Below are positions 15,360 to 23,963 of a stretch of 64,000 nucleotides of DNA, piece by piece. The notes under the pieces are model-generated. The model did no database searches, was not told where the DNA came from, and worked only from the letters and a program-made list of their open reading frames with translations. Position 1 is the stretch's first letter. The number at the start of each line of letters is the position of its first letter. The translations under genes and the position numbers were made by a program. Origin of the DNA: Bremerella volcania (GTDB lineage: Bacteria > Planctomycetota > Planctomycetia > Pirellulales > Pirellulaceae); the NCBI RefSeq assembly GCF_007748115.1, contig NZ_CP036289.1:1736001-1800000 (forward strand), written 5' to 3'.

Positions 15360-17360
15360 CTATTTCTCCTTCGCACGCTGATAAAGCTGTTTGATCATTT
15401 CCTGCTTTCCTGGCACCTTCTCATTGCGAGCGATTTCCATCAAATCAACCAACCGCCCCGCGGCAGCCAGGCCGGCTTCTTCGTCGTCCCACTTCGCGGC
15501 AAGATAAAGCGCCAGGTTGATCGTTCGCTGGTTCTCGGTCGTCTTCGTCATGGCGAGCAACCCCTTCATGATCCGCTCGCGGGAGAAACGTGTTTCGATA
15601 TCGATGTTGTCCCAGCCGACGAACCGCGACACGTGTTGAGCAATCTGGGCATAAAGAATGTCCCCCGCGACGCCTCCCAGCTTGTCGGCCGTGAAGCGGG
15701 CCAGGTACTCCGTTTCACCGGGTTTGCCGCCCCAGCGCGGCAGGCGAGCGATCGCTTCTTCGGTGAACGTCCGATGGTACGTCGGATACTTGGCGAACGC
15801 TTCGCGGAGATAAGCGTTAATCTCTTCGCGTTCCCACTGCAAGTTCTTGCCGGCAATGATCGCGCTGGTGTAGGCTTCGGCCGGAACGTCTTCCTGATCG
15901 AAGATCGGCTCGAGGACCTCCCACGACTTCTCCATGTTGGCGTAAAACGTTTTCCAGCCATCTTCGGTCACGGTGTTGGCAAAGCCTTGCCCGCGGGCCT
16001 GGTAGCCATCGGCCAAGTAAAGCCGGAATAGCGCGATCCGCATGAACTGACAGTTGTCTGGGTGATTGCGGATCCAGCTTTGAATGTTGGCGTACGTTTT
16101 CACCTCCTCTGGAGGGCCACTTAACGCTAGACGCTGGACGATTCGCATGAGATACGTATACGGCGTTTCATGCGAGCTATCTTCGAACAGATCGGTCTTT
16201 CCGTTCCATTTCTTGGCGAGTGCTTCAAACGCATCGAATCGCTGATTGCGATAAGCGAACGAAAGAGACGAAAAGAGGGCATTCATCGAGCCGTCGCTTT
16301 GAACATACGCCATCCATCGCGTAACGTGCCCCTTGGGCGTGATCGTGACAAGGGCATTACCGTTGGGACAAACTTGCGTATGCTCTGGATCAAGGTCTGC
16401 CGGAAGTTTCATTGTCTTCGTGACTCGGCCGAAGAAGACCTCTCGAAGTTCCACCTTGTCCTCAAACAACGTCCACATCAGTGGTTGGAGGTGAACCAGT
16501 TTGGCATCGTAGATCGGTGTCTCAAATTCGAGTTTAGAAAATTTCGCCTCGAACTTTTGTTCTCCCATGTTGCGAAGATTAACCCAGGCCAGTTGCTTAT
16601 CGCTCAGCAGCAAGATGCGGTCTCCGGAAGCGTCTATCTGGGTGGGTGGCTCGAACTCTAAGTTGTTTTCGGTCTGTTCTTCTCCGTTGAAGTAGATATC
16701 GCTGACTTGCTTATCCTGGTCGATATAGACCTTCCACCAGGTATTTTTCGGTCCGCCTGCGGCAACCAGGGTTTCGACCGGTGTGTCTTCGCTGGGCCCT
16801 GGCCGAAAGCCCTTGGACTGGCCCTTCATGTCTACTTCCCAGGACTTGCCGAACTTATCGACGGCGATCAGGCTGCCTTGGTCGGCAGAGAACTGAACCA
16901 TGGTCAGTGGCGTTTTGTAAGCATCAAATTGGACCCGTGGCTTGGTGCGGTCGGTCATGTAGATCTGAATCAAGCCCGAAGGAAAACCGACCACGGCCTC
17001 TTTGCCATTGCCACTAATATCGATCGCCGCTTCCGGAGAAGCCTGTTCCGGCATAACCCGCTTCAGTTGGACACCGCTTGTCAAATCCCAGAAAACGAGT
17101 CCTCCTTCTTCATCAAGTACTAACAGGGTGCTTGCGTCGTCAGAGACAACCATCTTCACCGCCGCTGGCCCGGTCAGATCAAACTCGTTGGCTTTGTTGA
17201 TTTGAAGCGGTGGCTGGCGTTGTCCCAACCGCTCCCACTCATCGGCCAGTTGCTGGGCGGTAAGCTGCTTGACCGCTTGTCCGTACGAAGTCGCCGCATG
17301 GCTTAGTACCAGCAGGCTCAGCAGAAATACAAAATGCAGGTGTGAACAGGTTAACCGCAT
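15360..17360 (-). CDS. Secreted protein with WD40-like N-terminus and DUF4034-like C-terminus
   Basis: 666 aa. Residues 1-27 are a signal peptide (HFVFLLSLLVLSHAATSYGQ). Residues ~55-350 contain beta-propeller-like repeats (AVKMVVSDDASTLLVLDEEG, GLVFWDLTSGVQ, LTMVQFSADQGSLIAVDKFG). Residues ~370-660 are all-helical; the part FDAFEALAKKWNGKT...W..NHPDNC..RIALFRLYLADGYQAR resembles DUF4034. It probably acts in the periplasm or at the cell surface; the function is unknown. It converges with the enoyl-CoA hydratase gene (22 bp gap). Confidence 0.8.
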   Translation of the reverse strand: MRLTCSHLHFVFLLSLLVLSHAATSYGQAVKQLTAQQLADEWERLGQRQPPLQINKANEFDLTGPAAVKMVVSDDASTLLVLDEEGGLVFWDLTSGVQLKRVMPEQASPEAAIDISGNGKEAVVGFPSGLIQIYMTDRTKPRVQFDAYKTPLTMVQFSADQGSLIAVDKFGKSWEVDMKGQSKGFRPGPSEDTPVETLVAAGGPKNTWWKVYIDQDKQVSDIYFNGEEQTENNLEFEPPTQIDASGDRILLLSDKQLAWVNLRNMGEQKFEAKFSKLEFETPIYDAKLVHLQPLMWTLFEDKVELREVFFGRVTKTMKLPADLDPEHTQVCPNGNALVTITPKGHVTRWMAYVQSDGSMNALFSSLSFAYRNQRFDAFEALAKKWNGKTDLFEDSSHETPYTYLMRIVQRLALSGPPEEVKTYANIQSWIRNHPDNCQFMRIALFRLYLADGYQARGQGFANTVTEDGWKTFYANMEKSWEVLEPIFDQEDVPAEAYTSAIIAGKNLQWEREEINAYLREAFAKYPTYHRTFTEEAIARLPRWGGKPGETEYLARFTADKLGGVAGDILYAQIAQHVSRFVGWDNIDIETRFSRERIMKGLLAMTKTTENQRTINLALYLAAKWDDEEAGLAAAGRLVDLMEIARNEKVPGKQEMIKQLYQRAKEK

Positions 17361-17532
17361 ATCGTCGGATGTCCATGAAGAAGAGAGCGTGTTTGGAAAA
17401 AAGGAAGCCAGTCAAGCTTCAGTCTACGCACTCGGCGCGGCGATGGAGAATGTTTTCTTCGAGATTTAAGACTACTGGCTGTTAAAGGAAAAACGAGACA
17501 TTTTTGCCGAAGTATCTGCCGCACAAACCGTA

Positions 17533-19143
17533 CTAGCGATGGCGTAGTTCCAACACGCTAAACACCGGGCAGTGGTCCGACGTTTCGGGCGCTTCCAGCA
17601 CGCGGCAGACGGGTGCCGACCATCGCTTCGCAGGCGATCCGAAGATGAAGTCGATTTCCATTTCCGGTTTGTCCGAGGGCCAGGTCAGGCGGCGATCTTC
17701 AGGCTTCTTCGCTTCGATGGTGTTCTCGCTCAATAGCTTCAGCGTTCGTGAGCCGCGTACGTCGTTGAAGTCGCCCAGAAGAATGTACGGCACGTCCAAC
17801 TGCTTGAGGTACTTCGACAGGGCTTCGGCTTGAGCGAAGCGGTACGTGTCGTCATCAACCCAGTCGAAGTGAACGTTCACCGCCACGATCGACTGACCTG
17901 AAGGGAGTGCGATGCGTGCCGCGAGTGCCACGCGGGGTTCGTTTCCCTTGGGCAGTTGGACTTCGGTTACCGACTCGATCGGATGGCGCGAAAGAAGCCC
18001 CATGCCGTATTGGCCTCCTTGCAGATCCATGAACTTGCCGAACGCCGCATGCATGCCGAGTTGTTTGCCGAGTGCTTCGGCCTGAGGGATGTTGCCACTT
18101 CGCTTGACGCCGTTGTCGACCTCTTGCAGGCCGACGACGTCAGGCGAGAGGTTCCGCAGCAAGGCGGCCGTTTTTTCGAGATCCACCTTCCAGTCGTTGC
18201 CGGCCCCGTGACGAATGTTGTAGCTGACCGTTCGCAGCCGCTGGGTCGACTTGTCGTCCTTCAAAAGCAAGAACCGGGCGACGACTGCCGCATGATCCGA
18301 GGGGAACTTTTGGGCGTGCGTGTTGATCCGCTGCACGTCCGTCGCTTGCAGTCCGCCGCCGCGATAGTAGATGAAGTCGATGCGATCTTGTTCCTGCTCG
18401 GGGAAGCGGGGCGTCCAGGTACTGTCCAGTGTTCGATCGACTTCAGGACGCAGCTCGCGCCACGCATCGCGGAAGCCAGCCTCCGGCAGAACGTGACTCG
18501 TTGGCCAGTCGACGACCGCTTGATAGTCGTTTTGAGACGCAGCGATGTAGTCGCGATGCGACATGCTGTTGAAGTCGCCGGCGATGACGATCGGAATGCC
18601 ATCGTACTGCGGGTCGGAGAGCCGCTGTTCGATCAATTTCCACATCGCCTGAAGATCTTCATGCGAAGGCTGACAGGCAGCAAGCATGCTTTGCTGGTCC
18701 GTTACGTCTCGCGTGCCAGGTGCCCAGATCTCAGCCCCGTAGGGAAGCCAGATCGAATAGCAAGCGACGCGCTGCTTCGAGGGCAACTCGACAATCGCTC
18801 CGACGCACTTGAACGGCTGGAAGACCGAAATGTCTTCGACGATCGGGTAACGGCTCAGCAGCGAGACGTTCGTACCGCGCGGATGAAAGTGATAACCGAG
18901 CGCGTCGGCAATCTTTTCGCCCGAGCCGTACGTTTCCTGCATCGCGATCACATCGGCCTGGCTTTGCTGGATGACCTCGATCACGCGCTGCACCCCGACT
19001 TCGGCTCCGTCCTCTTTACCGCCGTGCCAGATGTTCCATGTCATCACGCGCAGGGATGGGGCATCGTCTGCCGAAGCTTGTGCTGGGGCAACCAGCAAGC
19101 AAAGTACGAGGGGGAGCCAGGAGAGTGAATATTTCCAACGCAT
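17533..19143 (-). CDS. Secreted protein with two endonuclease/exonuclease/phosphatase domains
   Basis: 536 aa. A signal peptide (MRWKYSLSWLPLVLCLLVAP..ASA) is followed by two complete EEP domains. Domain 1 (~35-300): LRVMTWNIWHGG, ADVIAMQETYGSGE, IVIAGDFNSM, then DRIDFIYYRG and PSDHAAVVARF. Domain 2 (~305-530): LRTVSYNIRHGAGNDW, PDVVGLQEVDNG, YILLGDFNDVRG, EIDFIFG and TSDHCPVFSVLEL. Both keep the metal-binding Asn, Glu, Asp/Asn and the final catalytic His. The substrate could be a nucleic acid, phospholipid or phosphoester. The ATG at 19143 fits the signal peptide; a TTG at 19176 is possible. A tandem EEP fusion is unusual. Confidence 0.88.
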   Translation of the reverse strand: MRWKYSLSWLPLVLCLLVAPAQASADDAPSLRVMTWNIWHGGKEDGAEVGVQRVIEVIQQSQADVIAMQETYGSGEKIADALGYHFHPRGTNVSLLSRYPIVEDISVFQPFKCVGAIVELPSKQRVACYSIWLPYGAEIWAPGTRDVTDQQSMLAACQPSHEDLQAMWKLIEQRLSDPQYDGIPIVIAGDFNSMSHRDYIAASQNDYQAVVDWPTSHVLPEAGFRDAWRELRPEVDRTLDSTWTPRFPEQEQDRIDFIYYRGGGLQATDVQRINTHAQKFPSDHAAVVARFLLLKDDKSTQRLRTVSYNIRHGAGNDWKVDLEKTAALLRNLSPDVVGLQEVDNGVKRSGNIPQAEALGKQLGMHAAFGKFMDLQGGQYGMGLLSRHPIESVTEVQLPKGNEPRVALAARIALPSGQSIVAVNVHFDWVDDDTYRFAQAEALSKYLKQLDVPYILLGDFNDVRGSRTLKLLSENTIEAKKPEDRRLTWPSDKPEMEIDFIFGSPAKRWSAPVCRVLEAPETSDHCPVFSVLELRHR

Positions 19144-19448
19144 TGCAAGTTCCACGATTTCATCCACGGTTTTCAAAGGGTACTAGCCAATAAAACCTGG
19201 ATGCAATCGGCGAACAAGGCACTTTTGCGAACATCAAGTTGACAATTTGCGCACGCTGTTTCGATAACGAAAGAAAACGCCGCAAGATTTTGCCTTCACA
19301 TGAGAACGGCAGGCTGAGACAATGCGACGGTCGATAAGAAAAGTCGATCGGCACCTAAAACCGTTGAGTCGATGATTCGAACGTTACGACCACAAGAGTT
19401 GCCCTGCCGAAACCAAGTGGTGCCAGAGATTGCCGGTTGAAATTTGAA
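19144..19448. other. Gene-free stretch
   Basis: About 300 bp between the EEP gene start and the end of the L7/L12-like gene, both on the minus strand. No RNA gene or clear promoter is recognisable. Confidence 0.45.
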
Positions 19449-19697
19449 TCAGGTCAGCATCCAGGCACTGAAGCTACCCAGGCCGGCGGCAAACAGGATT
19501 AGCGCTCCGGCACATCCGCTGGCTTTGGGCAGAACCTCACCATCGGCGATCATCTTGGCTTGGATCGCATCGACTTGTTCTTTCGCTTCTTTTAGGCCGA
19601 TGCCCGATTCTTCTCGCAGCGTTTTGATCGCTTCGATCTTCTGCCCTTGGCGAAGTTGTTGCTTGATGATGTCGAGCGAAGGTGGTTCTTGCGACAT
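19449..19697 (-). CDS. Small membrane protein with L7/L12 C-terminal-like domain
   Basis: 82 aa. Residues 10-50 (KIEAIKTLREESGIGLKEAK then EQVDAIQ) match the C-terminal domain of ribosomal protein L7/L12, including the GLKEAK core. A short hydrophobic C-terminus (GALILFAAGLGSFSAWMLT) probably anchors it in the membrane. Stand-alone proteins of this kind occur in many bacteria and are not ribosomal; the fold may bind a GTPase or other partner. The ATG at 19697 follows AAAGG. A terminator-like hairpin (19724-19753) lies just upstream and separates it from the 19830-20042 gene. Confidence 0.8.
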   Translation of the reverse strand: MSQEPPSLDIIKQQLRQGQKIEAIKTLREESGIGLKEAKEQVDAIQAKMIADGEVLPKASGCAGALILFAAGLGSFSAWMLT

Positions 19698-19719
19698 GGT
19701 TGCCTTTACATTCAAGAAA

Positions 19720-19753
19720 CAAAAAGAGTGTCCCAAATTTTTGGGACACTCTT
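19720..19753 (-). terminator. Rho-independent terminator downstream of the 19830-20042 gene
   Basis: A perfect 14-bp stem AAGAGTGTCCCAAA/TTTGGGACACTCTT (19724-19737/19740-19753) with a 2-nt loop is followed on the minus strand by TTTTTGTTTCTTG. It lies only 27 bp before the start of the next minus-strand gene, so an attenuator role is possible. Confidence 0.85.
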
Positions 19754-19829
19754 AGTTTAGGTCATTTTTGAAGCTTTGTGGACGCCAGAAAGGAGGAAGG
19801 ATGAATGGATAGCGGCGCTAACAACTAGT

Positions 19830-20042
19830 TTACGAATGAGGAGCTACCTTGGCCCAATCGCTAAGGCGTTGGGACTTGGAGGTCTCAAAGTCGTGAAACT
19901 CGAGGCGCAGTTTGATGAGTTGCTGGTCCATCCACTCGGATAGCTCCATGTAAGGCGCCAGGCCCACCATGATGGAGGCTTCTTCCCGGTCTCGGGCGTC
20001 TTCCAGCTTGATTTGCATGGTGTCGAAAAGCGAGTCGTTCAT
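19830..20042 (-). CDS. Small hypothetical protein (70 aa)
   Basis: Soluble, helical and charged (begins MNDSLFDTMQIKLEDARDRE, contains WMDQQLIKLRLEFHDF). AGGGAG lies at good spacing before the ATG at 20042. It is closed by a strong terminator at 19720-19753, which supports a real transcription unit. I do not recognise the family. A longer in-frame version to 20129 lacks support. Confidence 0.6.
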   Translation of the reverse strand: MNDSLFDTMQIKLEDARDREEASIMVGLAPYMELSEWMDQQLIKLRLEFHDFETSKSQRLSDWAKVAPHS

Positions 20043-21122
20043 TAGCGAACTCCCTGGGGAAAGTTCGCTACGTTCCCTGTAGCTGACTGCAGCAAGTCCT
20101 GCGCTGCACTGGACGCGTAATCTACTCAAATCTTAGACGTGAAATCGGCTCCGCGTGTTCACGTGATTCTAAGATTTAGTAAAAAAGGCTCACCCTTGCA
20201 ATAGGAATAATGTGGGATCCCATGGCATTAGGTGATTGTCTATGGGGTTCATAGTCACAATCAAAGTTTCTGGAAGGGTATGGGATACCCAATTCGGGTT
20301 ATGCGTTCCCGCTTCCAGACTTCGCTCGAAAAGTGAACCGAGGCCTCTCTAGAGCCTTATTCGCTCGTCTCGCGCGGATCTGAGGCGAATTGCCTGACCT
20401 TCATTGGAAAGAACCGTGTTCCCCTCTGTAAGGTTAACGTGTGAAACGAGGGAACGGTTTCCCGATAGGTGGAAATAATTCCAGGAAATTCCCAGTCGTA
20501 GACCGGAATTTCTCAAGATTCAGTCCACGACGGTCGCAATTGCGATTGAGCCATTTCGACAATTGCCGTACTCTCGGGCTCGTTTGCCTGAGGGCATCGA
20601 AAAAATGTCGCCAGACAGACAAACGCCGTAATTTTTGGCAAACCATTTGCGTGGACCAGTCGTAACGATTGTGCGATACGCAAGGCAGGTATTCGCCGCC
20701 GATGGCAGTGCCAGGGGCCGGAAAAAGCCGATTAATCGGTTTAATTTGCCGGTCCGTAAGAGGTAGCCTGGTCGGCGACGTTGCCAGGGACTGCATAACG
20801 AGACCGAGTCAAGGATGGCTGAATCTCCAGTGCTAGCAAGTCGATAAGAAGGGTACTTCCTGACAAACTCTTCGCCGTTAGTCACTTGCTTCACACGGAT
20901 GGCTATCACTGACACGGAATACGGCACCATGGAAGACGCCAATGAACTATATTTGCGAGGTAGGGAAACTGCCTCCCTCGGGTTGTCCGAAGAAGCCGGG
21001 CACACCAACTAGGGAAAACCCAGACCTCCTATTCCGGTCATGATTTTAGGGACGTCTCGCTTGAGTGGCCCAATCAACCCACAACTCGAGCACAAAGACG
21101 TCAAAGGGAGTTAGGATTTACC
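20043..21122. other. 1.08-kb region without a convincing gene, upstream of flgM
   Basis: Two overlapping minus-strand frames (20434-20796 and 20520-21008) have no Shine-Dalgarno and composition unlike neighbouring proteins, so I do not call them genes. The region holds a strong inverted repeat at 20128-20177, and a cluster near 20958-21032 including the hairpin GAGGTAG/CTGCCTC and GGG-AAAA-CCC. A structured RNA or decayed gene would fit. I could not match it to tmRNA, RNase P RNA, SRP RNA or a known riboswitch. Confidence 0.45.
20128..20177. repeat. Interrupted inverted repeat
   Basis: AAATCTTAGA (20128-20137) pairs with TCTAAGATTT (20168-20177), and ACGTGAA (20137-20143) pairs with TTCACGT (20158-20164), giving a ~16-bp stem with one bulge. 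It lies ~90 bp upstream of the 19830-20042 gene. Confidence 0.7.
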
Positions 21123-21401
21123 ATGCATGTTAATGGCCCAACCGCAGTTCACCCGGCACAGTCCATCCGAGGTCCGCATCACGCACCGCAGGCCCCGGCC
21201 GTCGACAGCCGCACCCAATTCGATACCGTGGATGAACTTGATATTTCGCACGAAGCCGATTTCGCCAGCCAGGTGAAGGACATTCCGGACATTCGCGCCG
21301 ATCGAGTCGCCCAGATCAAAGCTCAAATCGCTGATGGCACCTACATGACCGACGACAAGCTCGATCTGGCCCTGGAACGTCTCTTGGATGAAATTGGCTA
21401 A
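21123..21401 (+). CDS. flgM: Anti-sigma-28 factor FlgM
   Basis: 92 aa. The C-terminal half carries the FlgM signature: RADRVAQIKAQIADGTYMTD, then DKLDLALERLLDEI. The N-terminal ~40 residues (His/Pro/Ala-rich) look disordered, as is usual for FlgM. It binds and inhibits the flagellar sigma-28 until hook-basal-body completion. AGGGAGTTAGGA precedes the ATG. No other flagellar genes adjoin it, and it is followed by its own terminator, so it is a single-gene unit. This and the YjfB-like protein at 37288 point to a motile life stage. Confidence 0.9.
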   Translation: MHVNGPTAVHPAQSIRGPHHAPQAPAVDSRTQFDTVDELDISHEADFASQVKDIPDIRADRVAQIKAQIADGTYMTDDKLDLALERLLDEIG

Positions 21402-21439
21402 ACTAGCCAGCATCAAACAACTTAGAAAACCGATCACCG

Positions 21440-21476
21440 CGGGCGGCATCCTTCATTGGGGGCGGCCCGTTTTTTT
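21440..21476 (+). terminator. Terminator of flgM
   Basis: CGGGCGGC (21440-21447) pairs with GCGGCCCG (21462-21469), with one mismatch, followed by a run of seven T. Confidence 0.8.
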
Positions 21477-21556
21477 ATGGCTCGTCTCCGCGGAATTTGC
21501 TGACCGAAATCGGCCTGCCTGGGCTTGTAGCAGGGCGACTTTGGCCTAGAATTCCG

Positions 21557-21664
21557 TATTGAGACTGAATAACCCCGTAAGTAGCGTATCTTCTTAACCT
21601 GTAATTAGATAGATAAAGCAACTCAGTCTCAATAAAGCCGAAGCCTTTGTTGTCCTTATTGAGA
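21557..21664. promoter_or_regulatory. Repeated TATTGAGA operators upstream of the Fur-family gene
   Basis: TATTGAGACTGAATA (21557-21571) is a near 7-1-7 palindrome. TCAGTCTCAATA (21623-21634) is the same motif inverted. A third partial copy TTATTGAGA lies at 21656-21664, a few bases before the start codon. A 7-1-7 layout is typical of Fur-family operators, so autoregulation is likely; the assignment is inference from position and symmetry. Confidence 0.5.
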
Positions 21665-21669
21665 TTCCC

Positions 21670-22176
21670 ATGTCTGATCCGTTTGCTTTGGAAGCCGTCG
21701 ACGTAGCTCTTAGCCCGATGGAGCGGTTCGAGGAGTACCTTAAAAGTAAGGGAAAGCGCATCACGCAGCCTCGTCGCATCCTCATCGAGCACGTTTTTAG
21801 CCACCACGAGCATTTCGACGCCGATCAATTGATCGACGAACTCTCGCACCACAGTAAAGGCTCTGACCGAGTCAGTCGCCCGACCGTTTACCGCACCCTG
21901 AACGAACTGGTCGAAGCCGGTCTGCTGCGAAAGATGGAAATCGGCGGCCGAGCCGTTTACGAACACGACTATGGCTATCCCGATCACGATCACCTTTACT
22001 GCACCCAGTGTCAGCAGCTGATCGAATTTCAAAGTGCCGAACTGAAAGAGCTCCGCGACGAAGTGGCTCGCCAGCACCAGTTCCGTGCCACCGGCCACCG
22101 CTTCATCATCAACGGCGTCTGCGACGAGTGCCAGAAAAAGTCCCGCCGCAAAAAACGCCGCGTCGATTTGATCTAG
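21670..22176 (+). CDS. Fur-family transcriptional regulator
   Basis: 168 aa. An N-terminal winged helix (KRITQPRRILIEHVF, then RPTVYRTLNELVEAGLL) is followed by the dimerisation/metal domain GRAVYEHDYGYPDHDHLYCT. Structural zinc is probably bound by Cys111/Cys114 (CTQC) and Cys151/Cys154 (CDEC). HDHDH-type residues and His143 fit the regulatory metal site. It may sense iron, zinc, manganese or peroxide; the sequence alone does not decide. The tail is Lys/Arg-rich. Three TATTGAGA-type motifs lie immediately upstream. It stands alone and is followed by a (CT)n tract and a REP copy. Confidence 0.92.
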   Translation: MSDPFALEAVDVALSPMERFEEYLKSKGKRITQPRRILIEHVFSHHEHFDADQLIDELSHHSKGSDRVSRPTVYRTLNELVEAGLLRKMEIGGRAVYEHDYGYPDHDHLYCTQCQQLIEFQSAELKELRDEVARQHQFRATGHRFIINGVCDECQKKSRRKKRRVDLI

Positions 22177-22177
22177 G

Positions 22178-22196
22178 CTCTCTCTCTCTCTCTCTC
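22178..22196 (+). repeat. (CT)n microsatellite
   Basis: A 19-nt perfect CT dinucleotide tract begins two bases after the Fur-family stop codon and runs up to a REP copy. Confidence 0.9.
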
Positions 22197-22197
22197 A

Positions 22198-22240
22198 TGT
22201 CCCCTCTCCCTTGAAGGGAGAGGGCTAGGGTGAGGGATTT
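22198..22240. repeat. REP-like palindrome, copy 3
   Basis: TGTCCCCTCTCCCTTGAAGG and GAGAGGGCTAGGGTGAGGGA give the consensus stem plus tail, immediately after the (CT)n tract and between convergent genes. Confidence 0.85.
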
Positions 22241-22323
22241 TTGACCGAGCTTTACCTTAGCATCGCCAGGCAAAAACTCCCAACACGCATCGCTCAAACG
22301 CTGCTTACCTGCGGAGATGCCTC

Positions 22324-22362
22324 TTGCCCTGACCCGCTCCCCGCAGGGGCGAAGGGACCCGG
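22324..22362. repeat. Diverged REP-like palindrome, inverted orientation
   Basis: CCCTGACCCGCTCCCCGC and AGGGGCGAAGGGACCCGG align with the reverse orientation of the REP family. It lies 19 bp from the purB stop. Confidence 0.55.
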
Positions 22363-22380
22363 TTTCGTGGGCCTGAAGCG

Positions 22381-23808
22381 TTAAACCTTCAGCTCTTCAT
22401 TCTCCAGCGTCACGTGGGCGTAGCGATCGCGGATCGGTTGAATGACGTCGGCCAGGAAGTCGTCGACTTGCTCGGGGGCGCGGCCGACGTACTTCAGTGG
22501 TTGCAGAATTTCTTCCGCGTCGAACTTGGGGAATGCCGGGTCCGCTTGGATGCGGGCCAGCATGTCGTTGTCGAGGCCTTCGTTTTTGATGCGTGCCCCT
22601 GCTTCGCGGGAGTAAACGCGAATCTTTTCGTGCAGGTCCTGGCGATCGCCGCCCGCTTTCACGGCGGCCATCATGATGTTTTCGGTCGCCATGAAAGGCA
22701 GCTCCGAGGCCAGGTTGCGCTCGATCAGCGCCGGGTACACCACCAGCCCGTCGCACACGTTGGCCAGGATGATCAGGATCGCATCGATTCCCAAAAACGA
22801 CAGCGGCAGGCTCAAACGGCGATTGGCACTGTCGTCCAGCGTGCGCTCCATCCACTGCGTGGCCAGCGTGTTGGCTCCGTTGGCCTGGTTGCTGATCACG
22901 TACCGGGCGAGCCCGCAAATGCGTTCACTGCGCATCGGGTTCCGCTTGTACGGCATCGCCGACGAGCCGATCTGATCCTTCTCGATCGGTTCTTCCAGTT
23001 CACGGCGATGGGCCAGAATGCGGATATCGGTCGCAATCTTGTGGGCCGACTGGGCAATGCCGCTCAAACAGTCGAGCACCTGGGTATCGACCTTCCGCGA
23101 ATAGGTCTGCCCGGTGACGGCGTATAGCTGATCGAAGCCCATCTTCTCGGCGACGCGCCTCTCGAGCTTCTTCACCTTGTCGTGATCGCCGTGGAACAGT
23201 TCCAGGAAGCTGGCCTGGGTGCCGGTGGTTCCCTTGGTGCTGCGGAAGCGAAGCAGGGCCAACCGGTGTTCGACCTCTTCCAGGTCCAGCACCAGGTCGT
23301 AACACCACAGCGTTGCCCGCTTGCCAATCGTGGTGGGCTGGGCCGATTGCAAGTGCGTGAAGCCGAGGCAGGGGAGGTCGCGGTACTGTTTGGCGAAGTC
23401 GGCCAGCAGGTAAATGCAACGCACCAGGCGATCGCGAACCAGCTGAAGTGATTCCCGCAGCAGGATCAAATCGGTGTTGTCGGTCACGAAACAGCTGGTC
23501 GCGCCCAGGTGAATGATCGGCTTGGCCACCGGGGCCGCTTCGGCGAACGTTTCGACATGGGCCATCACGTCGTGCCGGCGACGCTTTTCGTGCTGGGCAG
23601 CTAAGTCGAAATCGATGTTGTCCAGGTTGGCCCGCATCGCGGCGAGCTGCTCGTCGGTGATCGTCAGCCCGAGTTCCTGTTCTGACTCGGCCAGGGCCAG
23701 CCACAGCCGCCGCCAGGTGGAATGCTTCTTCTGCGGACTCCACAAAAAGCTCATGTCCCGCGAGGCATACCGAGAGATCAACGGGTTTTCGTATTGTTCG
23801 TGCGACAC
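22381..23808 (-). CDS. purB: Adenylosuccinate lyase
   Basis: 475 aa. It catalyses two fumarate-releasing steps of purine synthesis (SAICAR to AICAR, and adenylosuccinate to AMP). The fumarase/aspartase superfamily signature [14 protein letters not shown] near residue 290 is present, as are [15 protein letters not shown] (substrate-binding block), [16 protein letters not shown] and [11 protein letters not shown]. The GTG start at 23808 follows AGGGA at good spacing. Length and motif order fit the eukaryote-like/PurB type of about 475 aa. It is flanked by REP copies on both sides. No other purine genes lie nearby. Confidence 0.95.
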   Translation of the reverse strand: MSHEQYENPLISRYASRDMSFLWSPQKKHSTWRRLWLALAESEQELGLTITDEQLAAMRANLDNIDFDLAAQHEKRRRHDVMAHVETFAEAAPVAKPIIHLGATSCFVTDNTDLILLRESLQLVRDRLVRCIYLLADFAKQYRDLPCLGFTHLQSAQPTTIGKRATLWCYDLVLDLEEVEHRLALLRFRSTKGTTGTQASFLELFHGDHDKVKKLERRVAEKMGFDQLYAVTGQTYSRKVDTQVLDCLSGIAQSAHKIATDIRILAHRRELEEPIEKDQIGSSAMPYKRNPMRSERICGLARYVISNQANGANTLATQWMERTLDDSANRRLSLPLSFLGIDAILIILANVCDGLVVYPALIERNLASELPFMATENIMMAAVKAGGDRQDLHEKIRVYSREAGARIKNEGLDNDMLARIQADPAFPKFDAEEILQPLKYVGRAPEQVDDFLADVIQPIRDRYAHVTLENEELKV

Positions 23809-23925
23809 GTGGAGGTCCCTTGTGTGGATGCGAATGGGCGTCTGAACCGGTTGATTTTAACGAAGTTCGGCCCGTTTCGGCAGGGTATGCCAGCCAGAGA
23901 AGCACCAGCGAGCACGCACCCATTC

Positions 23926-23963
23926 CTGTCCCCTCGCCCCCGTCTACGGGGGAGAGGGGGCGT
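23926..23963. repeat. REP-like palindrome, copy 4
   Basis: CTGTCCCCTCGCCCCCGT and CGGGGGAGAGGGGG form the stem, around TCTA. It lies within the reading frame of the small gene at 24223. Confidence 0.8.

Noticed and set aside
17956-19128. 390-aa plus-strand frame antisense to the EEP gene
   Set aside because: The minus-strand product has two complete active sites and a signal peptide; the plus-strand product has neither motifs nor a ribosome site.
20520-21008. 162-aa minus-strand frame in the gene-free region
   Set aside because: No start signal, amino-acid composition unlike neighbours, and it overlaps another equally poor frame.
20958-21032. Riboswitch upstream of flgM
   Set aside because: Stems such as GAGGTAG/CTGCCTC are present, but the conserved cores of the FMN, cobalamin or cyclic-di-GMP classes are not recognisable.
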